Assembly (NCBI GenBank): GCA_030403585.1
Contig: JAUEPE010000003.1
Span: forward strand, 248,001 to 312,000
DNA: 64,000 nucleotides
From: Frankia sp. RB7
Lineage (GTDB): Bacteria > Pseudomonadota > Alphaproteobacteria > Rhizobiales > Xanthobacteraceae
Direction: 5' to 3'
The notes beneath the pieces were generated by a model. It was given only the letters and a program-made list of their open reading frames with translations. It was not told where the DNA came from and searched no databases. Both the position numbers and the translations under genes were made by a program. Position 1 is the stretch's first letter; each line of letters opens with the position of its first letter. Below are positions 16,364 through 25,218 of this stretch, piece by piece.

Positions 16364-17224
16364 ATGCCTGCTATTCAGATCATCTGTGCGGTCGCCGTCC
16401 CGCTGCTCTGGGGCTACCAATTTGTCGCGATCAAGGTCGGCGTGAGCGAGTTTCCGCCGCTGTTCTTCCTCGCACTGCGTTTCCTGGTCATCGCGCTACT
16501 GCTGGTTCCGTTCGTCGCAAGGCCGACGCGTCAACAGCTCGGCCCGATCGCAGCGATCTCGCTCTTTCTCGGCGGACTGAATTTCGGGCTGTTCTATGTC
16601 GGCCTCGGGCTCGGTTCGGGCAGCATGTCAGCCGTCGCCTATCAACTCGCCACGCCCTTCACGGTGCTGCTGGCCTGGCCGCTGCTCGCGGAGAGGCCGT
16701 CTCTCATCACATCTGCCGGCGTGGTGCTGGCCTTCGCCGGCGTGGTCGTGCTCGCAGCGGGAACCGGACTTTCAGGAAACGCGTTGCCGCTGCTGCTTGT
16801 GATCGGAGCCGCTTTCGCGTTCGCCGTGTCCAACGTCCTCACAAAACGCTACGGCCCTTTTGATCCCCTGATGCTGATGGGCTGGTCGTCGCTGCTCACG
16901 GTGCCCCAGGTCTTGGTGATGTCGCTGCTGCTCGAATATGGACAAATGGCGAGCCTCGCCACGGCGGATGGACGCGGCTGGCTGGCGCTCGCTTACACGA
17001 TCTTTATCGGCGGCATTGTCGGGTTCAGCCTGTGGTTCTGGCTGATCGGGCGGTGCTCGATGGGGCGCGTCGCGCCGTTCGGCCTGCTGCTGCCGGTGTT
17101 TGCGCTGATCTCGAGCGTGTTGTTCCTCGGCGAGCAGATGACGCCAAAGCTGATCGTCGGCGGGCTGCTCGCGATCTCCGGCGTTGCCATCACGCAAGTG
17201 AGGCCGCGCGCGCGACCAACCTGA
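16364..17224 (+). CDS. EamA/DMT-family transporter
   Basis: A 286-residue inner-membrane transporter with ten hydrophobic helices arranged as two EamA repeats (first repeat starting AVPLLWGYQFVAIKVG, second around GAAFAFAVSNVLTKRYG). Family members export amino acids, metabolites or drugs by proton-coupled antiport. I place the start at 16364, where AAGGA stands eight bases upstream; an in-frame ATG at 16316 would add 16 residues without coding character. A TetR regulator directly upstream probably controls it. It converges on the Na/Pi symporter gene with only eight bases between the stops. Confidence 0.88.
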   Translation: MPAIQIICAVAVPLLWGYQFVAIKVGVSEFPPLFFLALRFLVIALLLVPFVARPTRQQLGPIAAISLFLGGLNFGLFYVGLGLGSGSMSAVAYQLATPFTVLLAWPLLAERPSLITSAGVVLAFAGVVVLAAGTGLSGNALPLLLVIGAAFAFAVSNVLTKRYGPFDPLMLMGWSSLLTVPQVLVMSLLLEYGQMASLATADGRGWLALAYTIFIGGIVGFSLWFWLIGRCSMGRVAPFGLLLPVFALISSVLFLGEQMTPKLIVGGLLAISGVAITQVRPRARPT

Positions 17225-17232
17225 CCCTGGCC

Positions 17233-18921
17233 CTAGCGCGGGAGCGCCGTGGCACCCGAGGCAGGCAGGGCAGCTGTCTCCGCCTCGGTCCGGCGGTAGG
17301 GTTGGCCTGCCGCATCCAGCACGGGATAGGCGACCGAGCAGATATGCGAGTGGATACGGCGCAGATCGCGCAGCACGTCCAGATGCAGCGACGTGGTCTC
17401 GATGGTTTCCGGGCGGCCCTCGCGCAGGCGGTCGAGATGGCGCTCCACGGCAGCAAGCTCGGTGTTCTTCAGCGCGGTCTTTTCCACCAGCAGCTTGCGG
17501 GCCTCGTTGGCATCGCCCGACATGAACACGCCGAAGGCGATCCGCAACGAGTCCATCGTGCGCTTGTGGAAGGCGGCGAGCTCGTCTGCGCCTTCGGCCG
17601 AGAACTGGAAGCGGCGCTTGATCTTCTTGGTGGCGAGCTCGCTCAGATTCTTGTCGATGATGTCGCCGATATGCTCGAGATTGATGGCGAAGGAGATGAT
17701 CTCCATCGCGCGCCTTCCCTCACTCTCGTCGAGGCTGCCGCGGGTCAGCTTGGTGACGTAGAGCTTGATGGCCTCGTCGAGACTGTCGACGATGTTGTCC
17801 GTCTTCGAGACCTGGTCGACCAGCGAGCGGTCGCCGGTCATCATCGCGGCCATCACCTTGCGCAGCATGACCTCGACCAGGTCGCCCATGCGCAGCGTCT
17901 CGCGGGCGGCGTCCGCGAGCGCGAGCGCGGGGCTCTCCAGCGCGGTCTCGTCGAGATAGCGCGGCCGGGCCGGGTCCGTTTCCTGCACACGATCCGGCAG
18001 GAGCTTCGTCAGCAGCCGCGACATGGTGTCGAGCAGGCCGATGAAGATGACGGCCGTGCCGACGTTGAAGGCGATGTGGAACGCCGCAATCATCCTGGCG
18101 AGATCGGGCTGCCAGGCGTGCATGTGGCTTGCGATCGTGCCCAGGAACGGCAGCACCAGCGTAATGCCGACGACGCGATTGACGAGATTGCCGACCGGCA
18201 GGCGATAGCTCGCGGGATCGTCGCGTTTTGCGCCCTCGAACACAGGATTGATGGCGCTGCCGAGATTGGCCCCGAGCACCAACGCCAGCGCCGCATCGGG
18301 CGTGATGAACTGCGAATAGGCCAGCGACATGATCAGCAGTACGCTGGCGACGCTCGAATGCACCGCCCAGGTGATGAGAGCGGCGACGATGATGCACAGG
18401 ATAGGATCGCCTGTGATCGCCGACATCACGACGCGCACACCGGGCGCGTTCTCCGCCGGCGCCAGCGTGTCGAGCAGGATATGCAGCGACAGCAGCATCA
18501 AACCGAGGCCGATGAAAAGCCGGCCGACATCCTTGATCCGCGAGCGCGGGCCGGAGCGGAAGGCGACGAGGCCGAGGACGAACAGTACGGGAGCTACTGC
18601 TGCGATATTGAACGACAGTGCCTGCACGATCAGCGTCGTGCCGACATTGGCGCCCAGCATGATGGCGAGCGCGGCGACGAGGCTGAGCAGACCCTCGGCG
18701 GCGAACGAGCTGGTGAGGAGTGCGGTCGCCGTGCTGCTCTGAAGCAGGGCGGTGAGGCCCAGGCCTGCTCCAAAGGCGCTGAAGCGGTTGCCGAGTGCCT
18801 TGCCGAGCAGGCGTCGCAGGTCGGGGCCAAAGGCGCGCAGGATGCCGCTCTGGACCATATGCAGGCCCCACAGCAGCAGCGCTACGCCGCCCATCAGATC
18901 GAGCAGAACCAACGTTCCCAT
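17233..18921 (-). CDS. Na/Pi symporter family protein with PhoU-like domain
   Basis: A 562-residue protein. The N-terminal 330 residues form the Na/Pi cotransporter membrane domain with two inverted repeats, each with a QSSTA-type signature (LTALLQSSTATALL, and WAVHSSVASVLL in the second). The C-terminal 220 residues are cytoplasmic and helical, with the PhoU-like pattern (ISFAINLEHIGDIIDKN). This resembles E. coli YjbB and other NptA-like proteins, which move phosphate, often outwards, with sodium. A CGGAG lies just before the ATG. It stands alone between the EamA and metC genes. No phosphate-box promoter was recognised. Confidence 0.92.
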   Translation of the reverse strand: MGTLVLLDLMGGVALLLWGLHMVQSGILRAFGPDLRRLLGKALGNRFSAFGAGLGLTALLQSSTATALLTSSFAAEGLLSLVAALAIMLGANVGTTLIVQALSFNIAAVAPVLFVLGLVAFRSGPRSRIKDVGRLFIGLGLMLLSLHILLDTLAPAENAPGVRVVMSAITGDPILCIIVAALITWAVHSSVASVLLIMSLAYSQFITPDAALALVLGANLGSAINPVFEGAKRDDPASYRLPVGNLVNRVVGITLVLPFLGTIASHMHAWQPDLARMIAAFHIAFNVGTAVIFIGLLDTMSRLLTKLLPDRVQETDPARPRYLDETALESPALALADAARETLRMGDLVEVMLRKVMAAMMTGDRSLVDQVSKTDNIVDSLDEAIKLYVTKLTRGSLDESEGRRAMEIISFAINLEHIGDIIDKNLSELATKKIKRRFQFSAEGADELAAFHKRTMDSLRIAFGVFMSGDANEARKLLVEKTALKNTELAAVERHLDRLREGRPETIETTSLHLDVLRDLRRIHSHICSVAYPVLDAAGQPYRRTEAETAALPASGATALPR

Positions 18922-19055
18922 GCTCCGTGTCCGGATGAGAGTCGAGGGGATAAGGCTAGCGCCAAACGCCAGCGGATCAAACCCTTTGTTGGCGCGTCGG
19001 CGTTAACGTCCGTGCGAGTTGCTCGTTCCCGCGGCGAGATGCCTTGTGAGGAGGC

Positions 19056-20240
19056 TCACATTGCCGATTTGAGGGCAGCGAAACCGCGATCAAGGTCGGC
19101 CTTGAGGTCATCGGTGCTCTCGAGACCGATGTGAAGTCGAAGCGTCGGGCCGCCGGGCGCCCACTTCGTCGCCGTGCGATAGTCGTTGCAGTCGAAGGGA
19201 ATCGCGAGGCTCTCGAAGCCGCCCCAGGAAAAACCCATGCCGAACAGTTTGAGCGTGTTGAGCATGGTGTCGACCGCCTTTTGCGGCGCCGGATTCAGCA
19301 CGATGCTGAACAGGCCCGAAGCGCCGGTGAAGTCGCGCTTCCAGATGGCGTGGCCCGGATCGGTCTCGAGCCCCGGATGCAGAACGCGCGCGACCTCGGG
19401 CCGGCCAGCAAGCCAGTGCGCCATGTCGAGGCCGGAGCGATGATGCTGCGCTAGCCGCACCGACAGCGTGCGCAGGCCACGCAGCGCGAGGAAGACGTCG
19501 TCGGGGCCGGCGCAAACGCCGAGCAGGCGGATGCCTTCGTTAATCTGCGGCCAGGCCTTGGCGTTGGCCGAGATCGTGCCGAACATGATGTCGGAATGCC
19601 CGCCGATATATTTGGTGGCCGCCTGCATGCTGACGTCGACGCCCTGTTCGAGCGAGCGGTGATAGAGCGGCGTGGCCCAGGTGTTGTCGTCGATGACGAG
19701 CGCGTCGCGCGCATGCGCGACCTCCGCGATGGCGCGGATGTCAGGCATCTCGAACGATTGCGAGCCCGGCGCCTCGACCAGTACCGCACGGGTGTTGGGC
19801 TTGAACAGCTTCTCGATGCCGGCGCCGATCAGCGGATCGAAATAGCTGGTCTCGATGCCAAGGCGGGCGAGCATGCCGTTGCAGAAATTGCGCGTGGGAC
19901 GATAGACGTTGTCGCAGACCAGAATGTGGTCGCCGGTCTTCAAGACCGCGAGCAGCGTGGTCGATATTGCTGACAGCCCCGACGGAACGATGCCGACGCC
20001 GGCGCATTGCGGCCCCTCCAGCGCCATCAGCGTGTCCTGGAACGCCCGGGTGGTCGGGCTGCCGTGACGGCCATAGGTGAACTCACCGCGATGGGCGTGC
20101 AGGTCCTCGGCGGTCGGATAGAGCACGGTCGAGCCGTGGAACACGGGTGGATTGACGAACCCCTTCTGCGCCTTGGTGTCGCGGCCGGAGGTGACCAGCC
20201 GGGTCTCGGCATGCTGCTGGGCGGGGTGCGAGGAATCCAT
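19056..20240 (-). CDS. metC: Cystathionine beta-lyase
   Basis: A 394-residue PLP-dependent enzyme of the Cys/Met metabolism family that cleaves cystathionine to homocysteine, ammonia and pyruvate in methionine synthesis. Visible motifs: YGRHGSPTT near residue 57, the PLP-contact segment VIDDNTWATPLYH, and the lysine that forms the Schiff base in MQAATKYIGGHSDIMFG. The segment SFAWGG-equivalent (GFSWGGFESL) near the C-terminus is typical of MetC. The start at 20240 begins MDSSHPAQQHAETRL; a longer frame upstream lacks coding character. It is divergent from aapJ. Cystathionine gamma-synthase or lyase would share much of this sequence, but the overall pattern favours MetC. Confidence 0.9.
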   Translation of the reverse strand: MDSSHPAQQHAETRLVTSGRDTKAQKGFVNPPVFHGSTVLYPTAEDLHAHRGEFTYGRHGSPTTRAFQDTLMALEGPQCAGVGIVPSGLSAISTTLLAVLKTGDHILVCDNVYRPTRNFCNGMLARLGIETSYFDPLIGAGIEKLFKPNTRAVLVEAPGSQSFEMPDIRAIAEVAHARDALVIDDNTWATPLYHRSLEQGVDVSMQAATKYIGGHSDIMFGTISANAKAWPQINEGIRLLGVCAGPDDVFLALRGLRTLSVRLAQHHRSGLDMAHWLAGRPEVARVLHPGLETDPGHAIWKRDFTGASGLFSIVLNPAPQKAVDTMLNTLKLFGMGFSWGGFESLAIPFDCNDYRTATKWAPGGPTLRLHIGLESTDDLKADLDRGFAALKSAM

Positions 20241-20620
20241 GCGTCTGCTTTCAAAACAGCGTTTCCGCCGGGCGCGGATCGCGCAAGCGGGCCGGCCGGA
20301 GGCCGTAGACGTTAATAACAGAACACAGAAGAGTCCCGTCAACCCCTTGACCCGGCTCGCCAGTCGTTCTGTGATGCGGAGGTGCTATTCAGTCGCCGCA
20401 TGTTGAGGGGCCTGCCGCGACCTTCGATCCATCGTCTGACCGGACCTTGCGTCACAGCCATAGCGGCGGGCGCCTGCGGCGGGGATTAAGGTTTGGCCTC
20501 TCGGGATGGGCGGGTGTTCGGCAAGGTTTCCAGCATGACTCTTGCAGGGATAGTCCCTGGCAGAGACGATCCTGAGACAACATTCCTGACCTTGAGATGA
20601 CCTTGAAAGGCTTAAAGCCC
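20241..20620. other. 380-base divergent control region between metC and aapJ
   Basis: The region must hold promoters for metC (minus) and aapJ (plus). The only clear symmetry is a small dyad CAGGGA-TAG-TCCCTG at 20545-20559, about 60-75 bases before the aapJ start. I see no recognised riboswitch and no credible sigma-54 site (a GG/GC pair with correct spacing is absent). Confidence 0.45.
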
Positions 20621-21637
20621 ATGAAACGCGTAACCCTGGCTCTCTCTCTTGCTCTCGCCGCCGGCCTCTCTGCCCAGGCCGCCGACGCGCAAACGCTCAA
20701 GACCGTGAAGGACCGGGGCATGCTGTCCTGCGGCGTCAGCCAGGGCCTGCCGGGCTTCTCCTCGCCCGACGACAAGGGCAACTGGACCGGCCTCGACGTC
20801 GACGTCTGCCGCGCCCTCGCGGCCGCGATCTTCAACGATCCGACCAAAGTCAAATTCGTGCCGACCTCGGCCAAGGACCGGTTTACCGCGCTGCAGTCCG
20901 GCGAGATCGACCTGCTCTCGCGCAACACCACCTGGACCATCTCGCGCGACACCTCGCTCGGCGCCAACTTCACCGGCGTGACCTATTATGACGGGCAGGG
21001 CTTCATGGTGAAGAAGTCGCTCAAGGTAAATTCGGCGCTGGAACTGAACAGCGCCTCGGTCTGCGTGCAGACCGGCACCACCACCGAGCAGAACCTCGCC
21101 GACTACTTCAAGGCCAACAACATGAAGTACGAGGTGATCGCGTTCGGTACCAACGACGAAACCGTCAAGGCCTATGAGGCCGGGCGCTGCGACGTCTTCA
21201 CCACCGACCAGTCGGGCCTCTACGCCAACCGCCTGAAGCTCGCCAATCCCAACGACCATATGGTTCTTCCCGAGATCATCTCGAAGGAGCCACTGGGCCC
21301 GATGGTGCGCCACGGCGACGATCAGTGGTTCGACCTCGTGAAATGGACGCTCTATGCGATGATCACCGCCGAAGAGCTCGGCATCACCTCGAAGAACGTC
21401 GACGAGAAGGCCAAGATGGAAAATCCGGAGATGAAACGCGTCCTCGGCACCGACGGCAATTTCGGCGAACAGCTCGGCGTGACCAAGGACTGGGTGGTCC
21501 GGATCGTCAAGGCCGTCGGCAATTACGGCGAGATGTTTGACCGTAACGTTGGCGCCGGCTCGCCGCTCGCGATCAACCGCGGTCTCAACAATCTCTGGAA
21601 CAAGGGTGGTCTTCAGTACGCGCCGCCGATCCGCTGA
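20621..21637 (+). CDS. aapJ: General L-amino-acid ABC transporter, periplasmic binding protein AapJ
   Basis: The solute-binding protein (338 residues from this start) of the broad-specificity Aap amino-acid importer. A signal peptide (residues 1-23, ending AQAADAQT) is followed by the family-3 binding-protein fold: GMLSCGVSQGLPGFSSP, then KFVPTSAKDRFTALQSGEID and LLSRNTTWTISRDT, a pattern specific to AapJ, and ISKEPLGPMVRHGDDQW near the end, closing with WNKGGLQYAPPIR. An in-frame ATG at 20597 would give eight more residues; the signal peptide fits 20621 better. It is the first gene of aapJQMP. Aap systems take up polar amino acids and matter in rhizobial nitrogen exchange. Confidence 0.95.
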   Translation: MKRVTLALSLALAAGLSAQAADAQTLKTVKDRGMLSCGVSQGLPGFSSPDDKGNWTGLDVDVCRALAAAIFNDPTKVKFVPTSAKDRFTALQSGEIDLLSRNTTWTISRDTSLGANFTGVTYYDGQGFMVKKSLKVNSALELNSASVCVQTGTTTEQNLADYFKANNMKYEVIAFGTNDETVKAYEAGRCDVFTTDQSGLYANRLKLANPNDHMVLPEIISKEPLGPMVRHGDDQWFDLVKWTLYAMITAEELGITSKNVDEKAKMENPEMKRVLGTDGNFGEQLGVTKDWVVRIVKAVGNYGEMFDRNVGAGSPLAINRGLNNLWNKGGLQYAPPIR

Positions 21638-21654
21638 TCCGCCCGCGAACGGCA

Positions 21655-22860
21655 ATGAGCACCGAAGCTCGTAAACCGCCACTCCAGATCGCGCTGAAGA
21701 TCAGGCGCCTCCTGGGTGGCAAGGCAGGCTGGAACGGCGTCGCCGTCCAGCTTGCCTTCGCGGCGGTACTGGGCTGGATCGCCTACGAGATCATCTCGAA
21801 TGCCCGCGCCAACCTCGAAAACCAGCACATTGCCGCCGGATTCGGCTTCCTCAAGAACAACGCCGGCTTCGACGTCAATCAGACCCTGATCTCCTATACC
21901 GGCTCCGACACGTTCCTGCGGGTGTTCGTGGTCGGGCTCTTGAACACGCTCGTCGTCTCCGTGGTAGGCATCGTGTTCGCCACAGTGATCGGCTTCATCG
22001 TTGCGTTGTGCCGGCTGTCGCCGAACTGGCTGGTGTCGCGCGTCGGCGAGATCTATGTCGAACTCATCCGCAACCTGCCGCTGCTGTTCCAGATCCTGTT
22101 CTGGTACCTGGCGGTGCTCGCGGCACTGCCCAATCCGCGGCAGAGCATCTCGCTGTTCGGCATCGCCTTCGTCAGCAATCGCGGACTCGTGATTCCGCAG
22201 CCGATCGGCCTGGCCGGTCTGGAGCCGTTCCTGGCGGCGCTGGCGTTCGGCATCGTCGCGGCGCTGGCGTTGCGCATCTATGCGCGGCGGGCGCTGTTCC
22301 AGCGCGGGCAGATGATCCGAATCTGGCCCTTTGTGCTGGGTCTCGTCATCGGGCTGCCGCTCGTCACCATGCTGGTGTTCGGTCTGCCCTTCACCGTCGA
22401 GCTGCCGCAGCTCAAGGGGTTCAATTTCGCCGGCGGCTCGCGGGTCATTCCGGAGTTCGTGGCGCTGACGCTGGCGCTGTCGACCTATACCGCGGCCTTC
22501 ATTGCAGAAATCGTGCGCGCCGGAATCCAGTCCGTCCACAAGGGGCAGATGGAGGCGGGTGCCTCGCTGGGCCTGAGCCGCGGCACCGCGCTGCGGTTGA
22601 TTGTGGTGCCGCAGGCGATGCGCGTGATCGTACCGCCGCTGACCAACCAATACCTCAACCTCACCAAGAATTCCTCGCTTGCGGTCGCGATCGGCTATCC
22701 CGACCTGGTATCGGTATGGGCCGGCACGTCGCTGAGCCAGACCGGGCAGGCGATCGAGATCATCACCATGACGATGGGCGTCTACCTCCTGATCTCGCTC
22801 ATCACCAGCGGGGTGATGAGCATCTACGGTTGGCGCCTGAACCGGAGTCTCGGCGCATGA
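21655..22860 (+). CDS. aapQ: General L-amino-acid ABC transporter permease AapQ
   Basis: A 401-residue permease of the HisM/GlnP type. A long N-terminal extension (one helix, then a periplasmic loop with [14 protein letters not shown]) precedes the core helices, and the EAA loop that contacts the ATPase is at [32 protein letters not shown]. (That motif spans the conserved EAA-G-L pattern.) It follows aapJ by 17 bases and overlaps aapM by four (ATGA). It pairs with AapM to form the membrane channel. Length agrees with known AapQ proteins (about 400). Confidence 0.94.
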   Translation: MSTEARKPPLQIALKIRRLLGGKAGWNGVAVQLAFAAVLGWIAYEIISNARANLENQHIAAGFGFLKNNAGFDVNQTLISYTGSDTFLRVFVVGLLNTLVVSVVGIVFATVIGFIVALCRLSPNWLVSRVGEIYVELIRNLPLLFQILFWYLAVLAALPNPRQSISLFGIAFVSNRGLVIPQPIGLAGLEPFLAALAFGIVAALALRIYARRALFQRGQMIRIWPFVLGLVIGLPLVTMLVFGLPFTVELPQLKGFNFAGGSRVIPEFVALTLALSTYTAAFIAEIVRAGIQSVHKGQMEAGASLGLSRGTALRLIVVPQAMRVIVPPLTNQYLNLTKNSSLAVAIGYPDLVSVWAGTSLSQTGQAIEIITMTMGVYLLISLITSGVMSIYGWRLNRSLGA

Positions 22861-24377
22861 CCGATATCACCGCGTCAACCTTCGTCCGCGAGGACCTGGT
22901 CTCCGAGCGTCCCGCGCCGGTCAAGACCACCGGTTTTGTCGGATTGCTACGCACCCGCCTGTTCAACTCGCCGACCAACATTCTGCTCACGATTGTCGGC
23001 GCCCTGCTGCTCTGGTTCACGATCATTCCGGCCGTCAGGTTCCTGCTGGTCGATGCGGTCTGGACCGGCCAGGACCGCGGCGCCTGCCTCGCCGAGAACG
23101 CCGGATTTTCCGTCGGCGCCTGTTGGCCCTACATCCGGGCCAAGCTGCCGCAGCTGATCTACGGATTCTATCCGGAGGCCGAGCGCTGGCGGGTCAATCT
23201 TGCGCTGATCCTGGCGGCAGCGCTGCTGCTGCCGCTGCTGATCCCGCGCCTGCCGGCCAAGGGGCTCAACGCCAGCCTGTTCTTCTTTGCCTTTCCGGTC
23301 GTCGCGTTCTTCCTGTTGCACGGCGGCGGCATCAGCGGCTTCGGCTTGAGCTGGACCGCCGGCCTGCTGGAACTGTTCGACGACAGCATCGGCAGCGCCG
23401 GGCAGGTGCTGCTCAGCCTGAGCAAGACGTCGGCGATCGCGCCGCTGCTGTGGGTTGTCGGCAAATTCATCGTGCTGGTCGGCATAGCGATCCACTGGCT
23501 GATCTTCCCGCTGACGTGGCTGCGCGACCAGATCCAGGCGTCGGGGCAATCGGTCTGGGTCGATTTTGCCATCACGACTGCGGTCGTCTCGCTGATTGTC
23601 TTCGTTCTCGGCGGCGGTATGCGCAGCGGCGGGCGTGCTCTGGCGTCGAGCATCGTGACCTTTATTGCCATCGCGATCGTCGTGAAGCTGATGGGGCTCG
23701 ACCACGGCGGCCTGCCGATCGTCGCCACCAATCTGTGGGGCGGCCTGCTGGTGACACTGGTGGTCTCCGTGACCGGCATCGTCACCTCGCTGCCGATCGG
23801 CATTGCGCTCGCGCTCGGCCGGCGTGCCTCGATCCCGCTGATCCGGATATTCTCGATCGCCTTCATCGAGTTCTGGCGGGGCGTGCCGCTGATCACCGTG
23901 CTGTTCTTCGCCTCCTACATGCTGCCGCTGTTCCTGCCGGGCAATTTCACCGTCGACGGCCTGGTGCGCGCGTTGATCGGCATTGCGCTGTTCACAGGCG
24001 CCTACCAGGCCGAGAACGTCCGCGGTGGTCTCGCCGCGATCCCGCGCGGGCAGAACGAGGCGGCGGCGGCGCTGGGGCTGTCCTGGTGGAAGACGACGTC
24101 GCTGATCGTGCTGCCGCAGGCGCTGCGGCACGTGATCCCGAACCTCGTCAACAGCTTCATCTCGCTGTTCAAGGACACCTCGCTGGTCTCGATCGTGGCG
24201 CTGTTCGACCTGCTGGGCTCGCTCCGGGCGTCGTTCTCGGATCCGAAATGGTCGACGCCGTCGACCGCGTTCACCGGCTTTGCCTTCGCCGGCATCATCT
24301 ATTTCATCTTCTGCTTTGGAATGTCGCGCTACTCGCTGTTCGTCGAGCGCCGCCTCAACGCCCACCGCCGCAACTGA
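22857..24377 (+). CDS. aapM: General L-amino-acid ABC transporter permease AapM (extended form)
   Basis: The second Aap permease. Its N-terminus (residues 1-120, with [17 protein letters not shown]) and its C-terminal core with the EAA loop ([18 protein letters not shown]) match AapM. At 506 residues it is about 115-120 longer than the 384-residue Rhizobium protein as I remember it. The extra part lies around residues 150-290 and is hydrophobic, containing several additional helices (e.g. [35 protein letters not shown]). ATGA overlap with aapQ shows translational coupling. Whether the insert is standard for Bradyrhizobium cannot be decided here. The stop at 24377 is 11 bases before aapP. Confidence 0.92.
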   Translation: MTDITASTFVREDLVSERPAPVKTTGFVGLLRTRLFNSPTNILLTIVGALLLWFTIIPAVRFLLVDAVWTGQDRGACLAENAGFSVGACWPYIRAKLPQLIYGFYPEAERWRVNLALILAAALLLPLLIPRLPAKGLNASLFFFAFPVVAFFLLHGGGISGFGLSWTAGLLELFDDSIGSAGQVLLSLSKTSAIAPLLWVVGKFIVLVGIAIHWLIFPLTWLRDQIQASGQSVWVDFAITTAVVSLIVFVLGGGMRSGGRALASSIVTFIAIAIVVKLMGLDHGGLPIVATNLWGGLLVTLVVSVTGIVTSLPIGIALALGRRASIPLIRIFSIAFIEFWRGVPLITVLFFASYMLPLFLPGNFTVDGLVRALIGIALFTGAYQAENVRGGLAAIPRGQNEAAAALGLSWWKTTSLIVLPQALRHVIPNLVNSFISLFKDTSLVSIVALFDLLGSLRASFSDPKWSTPSTAFTGFAFAGIIYFIFCFGMSRYSLFVERRLNAHRRN

Positions 24378-24388
24378 TCGAGGCCACC

Positions 24389-25129
24389 ATGTCCGCAGAT
24401 ACCATCGTCAACATTTCCGGCCTCAACAAATGGTACGGCGAGTTTCACGTGCTGCGCGACATCGACCTCGAGGTCAACAAGGGCGAGCGCATCGTGATCT
24501 GCGGGCCCTCGGGGTCGGGCAAATCGACGCTGATCCGTTGCATCAATGCGCTCGAGGAATTCCAGGAGGGCGAGATCGTCGTCGACGGCATCGAGCTCGG
24601 GCCCAACCTCAAGCATGTCGATGCGGTGCGCCGCGAAGTCGGCATGGTGTTCCAGAGTTTCAATCTGTTCCCGCATCTGACCGTGCTGGACAATTGCACG
24701 CTGGCGCCGATCTGGGTGCGCAACATCCCCAAGAAGGATGCCGAGGCGACCGCGATGAAGTTCCTGGAGCGGGTCAAGATCCCGCACCAGGCCAACAAAT
24801 TCCCCGGCCAGATGTCCGGCGGCCAGCAGCAGCGGGTCGCGATCGCGCGCGCGCTGACCATGAACCCGAAGGTGATGCTGTTCGACGAGCCGACCTCGGC
24901 GCTCGACCCCGAAATGGTCAAGGAGGTCCTCGACACCATGGTCGACCTGGCCGAAGAGGGCATGACCATGCTGGTCGTGACCCACGAGATGGGCTTTGCC
25001 AAGGAAGTCGCCAACCGCGTGGTCTTCATGGACGCCGGCCAGATCATCGAGGCCAACACCCCGAGCGAGTTCTTTGCCACCCCGCAGCATGCCCGCACAA
25101 AACTGTTCCTGAGTCAGATTTTGCGCTGA
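24389..25129 (+). CDS. aapP: General L-amino-acid ABC transporter ATPase AapP
   Basis: The 246-residue nucleotide-binding subunit that powers Aap. Motifs in order: Walker [10 protein letters not shown] (about residue 39), Q-loop [13 protein letters not shown], signature [15 protein letters not shown], Walker [15 protein letters not shown], and H-loop VVTHEMGFA. The start ATG at 24389 follows aapM by 11 bases. Members of the HisP/GlnQ family share this pattern; the operon position identifies it as AapP. Confidence 0.95.
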   Translation: MSADTIVNISGLNKWYGEFHVLRDIDLEVNKGERIVICGPSGSGKSTLIRCINALEEFQEGEIVVDGIELGPNLKHVDAVRREVGMVFQSFNLFPHLTVLDNCTLAPIWVRNIPKKDAEATAMKFLERVKIPHQANKFPGQMSGGQQQRVAIARALTMNPKVMLFDEPTSALDPEMVKEVLDTMVDLAEEGMTMLVVTHEMGFAKEVANRVVFMDAGQIIEANTPSEFFATPQHARTKLFLSQILR

Positions 25130-25218
25130 TTCCCGGGACATCCCGGAGGTGGCGCCGATCGGCCGGCGAGGGGGCCGAATCAGTTAGACTCTTCGTTGGC
25201 CATCTTCGGAGAGTGACC

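Noticed and set aside
17032..19134. A 700-codon plus-strand frame
   Set aside because: It is antisense to the Na/Pi symporter, which has clear family motifs; the frame has no recognisable domain.
20545..20580. A sigma-54 promoter before aapJ
   Set aside because: A TGGCA is present but no TTGC at the required spacing follows.
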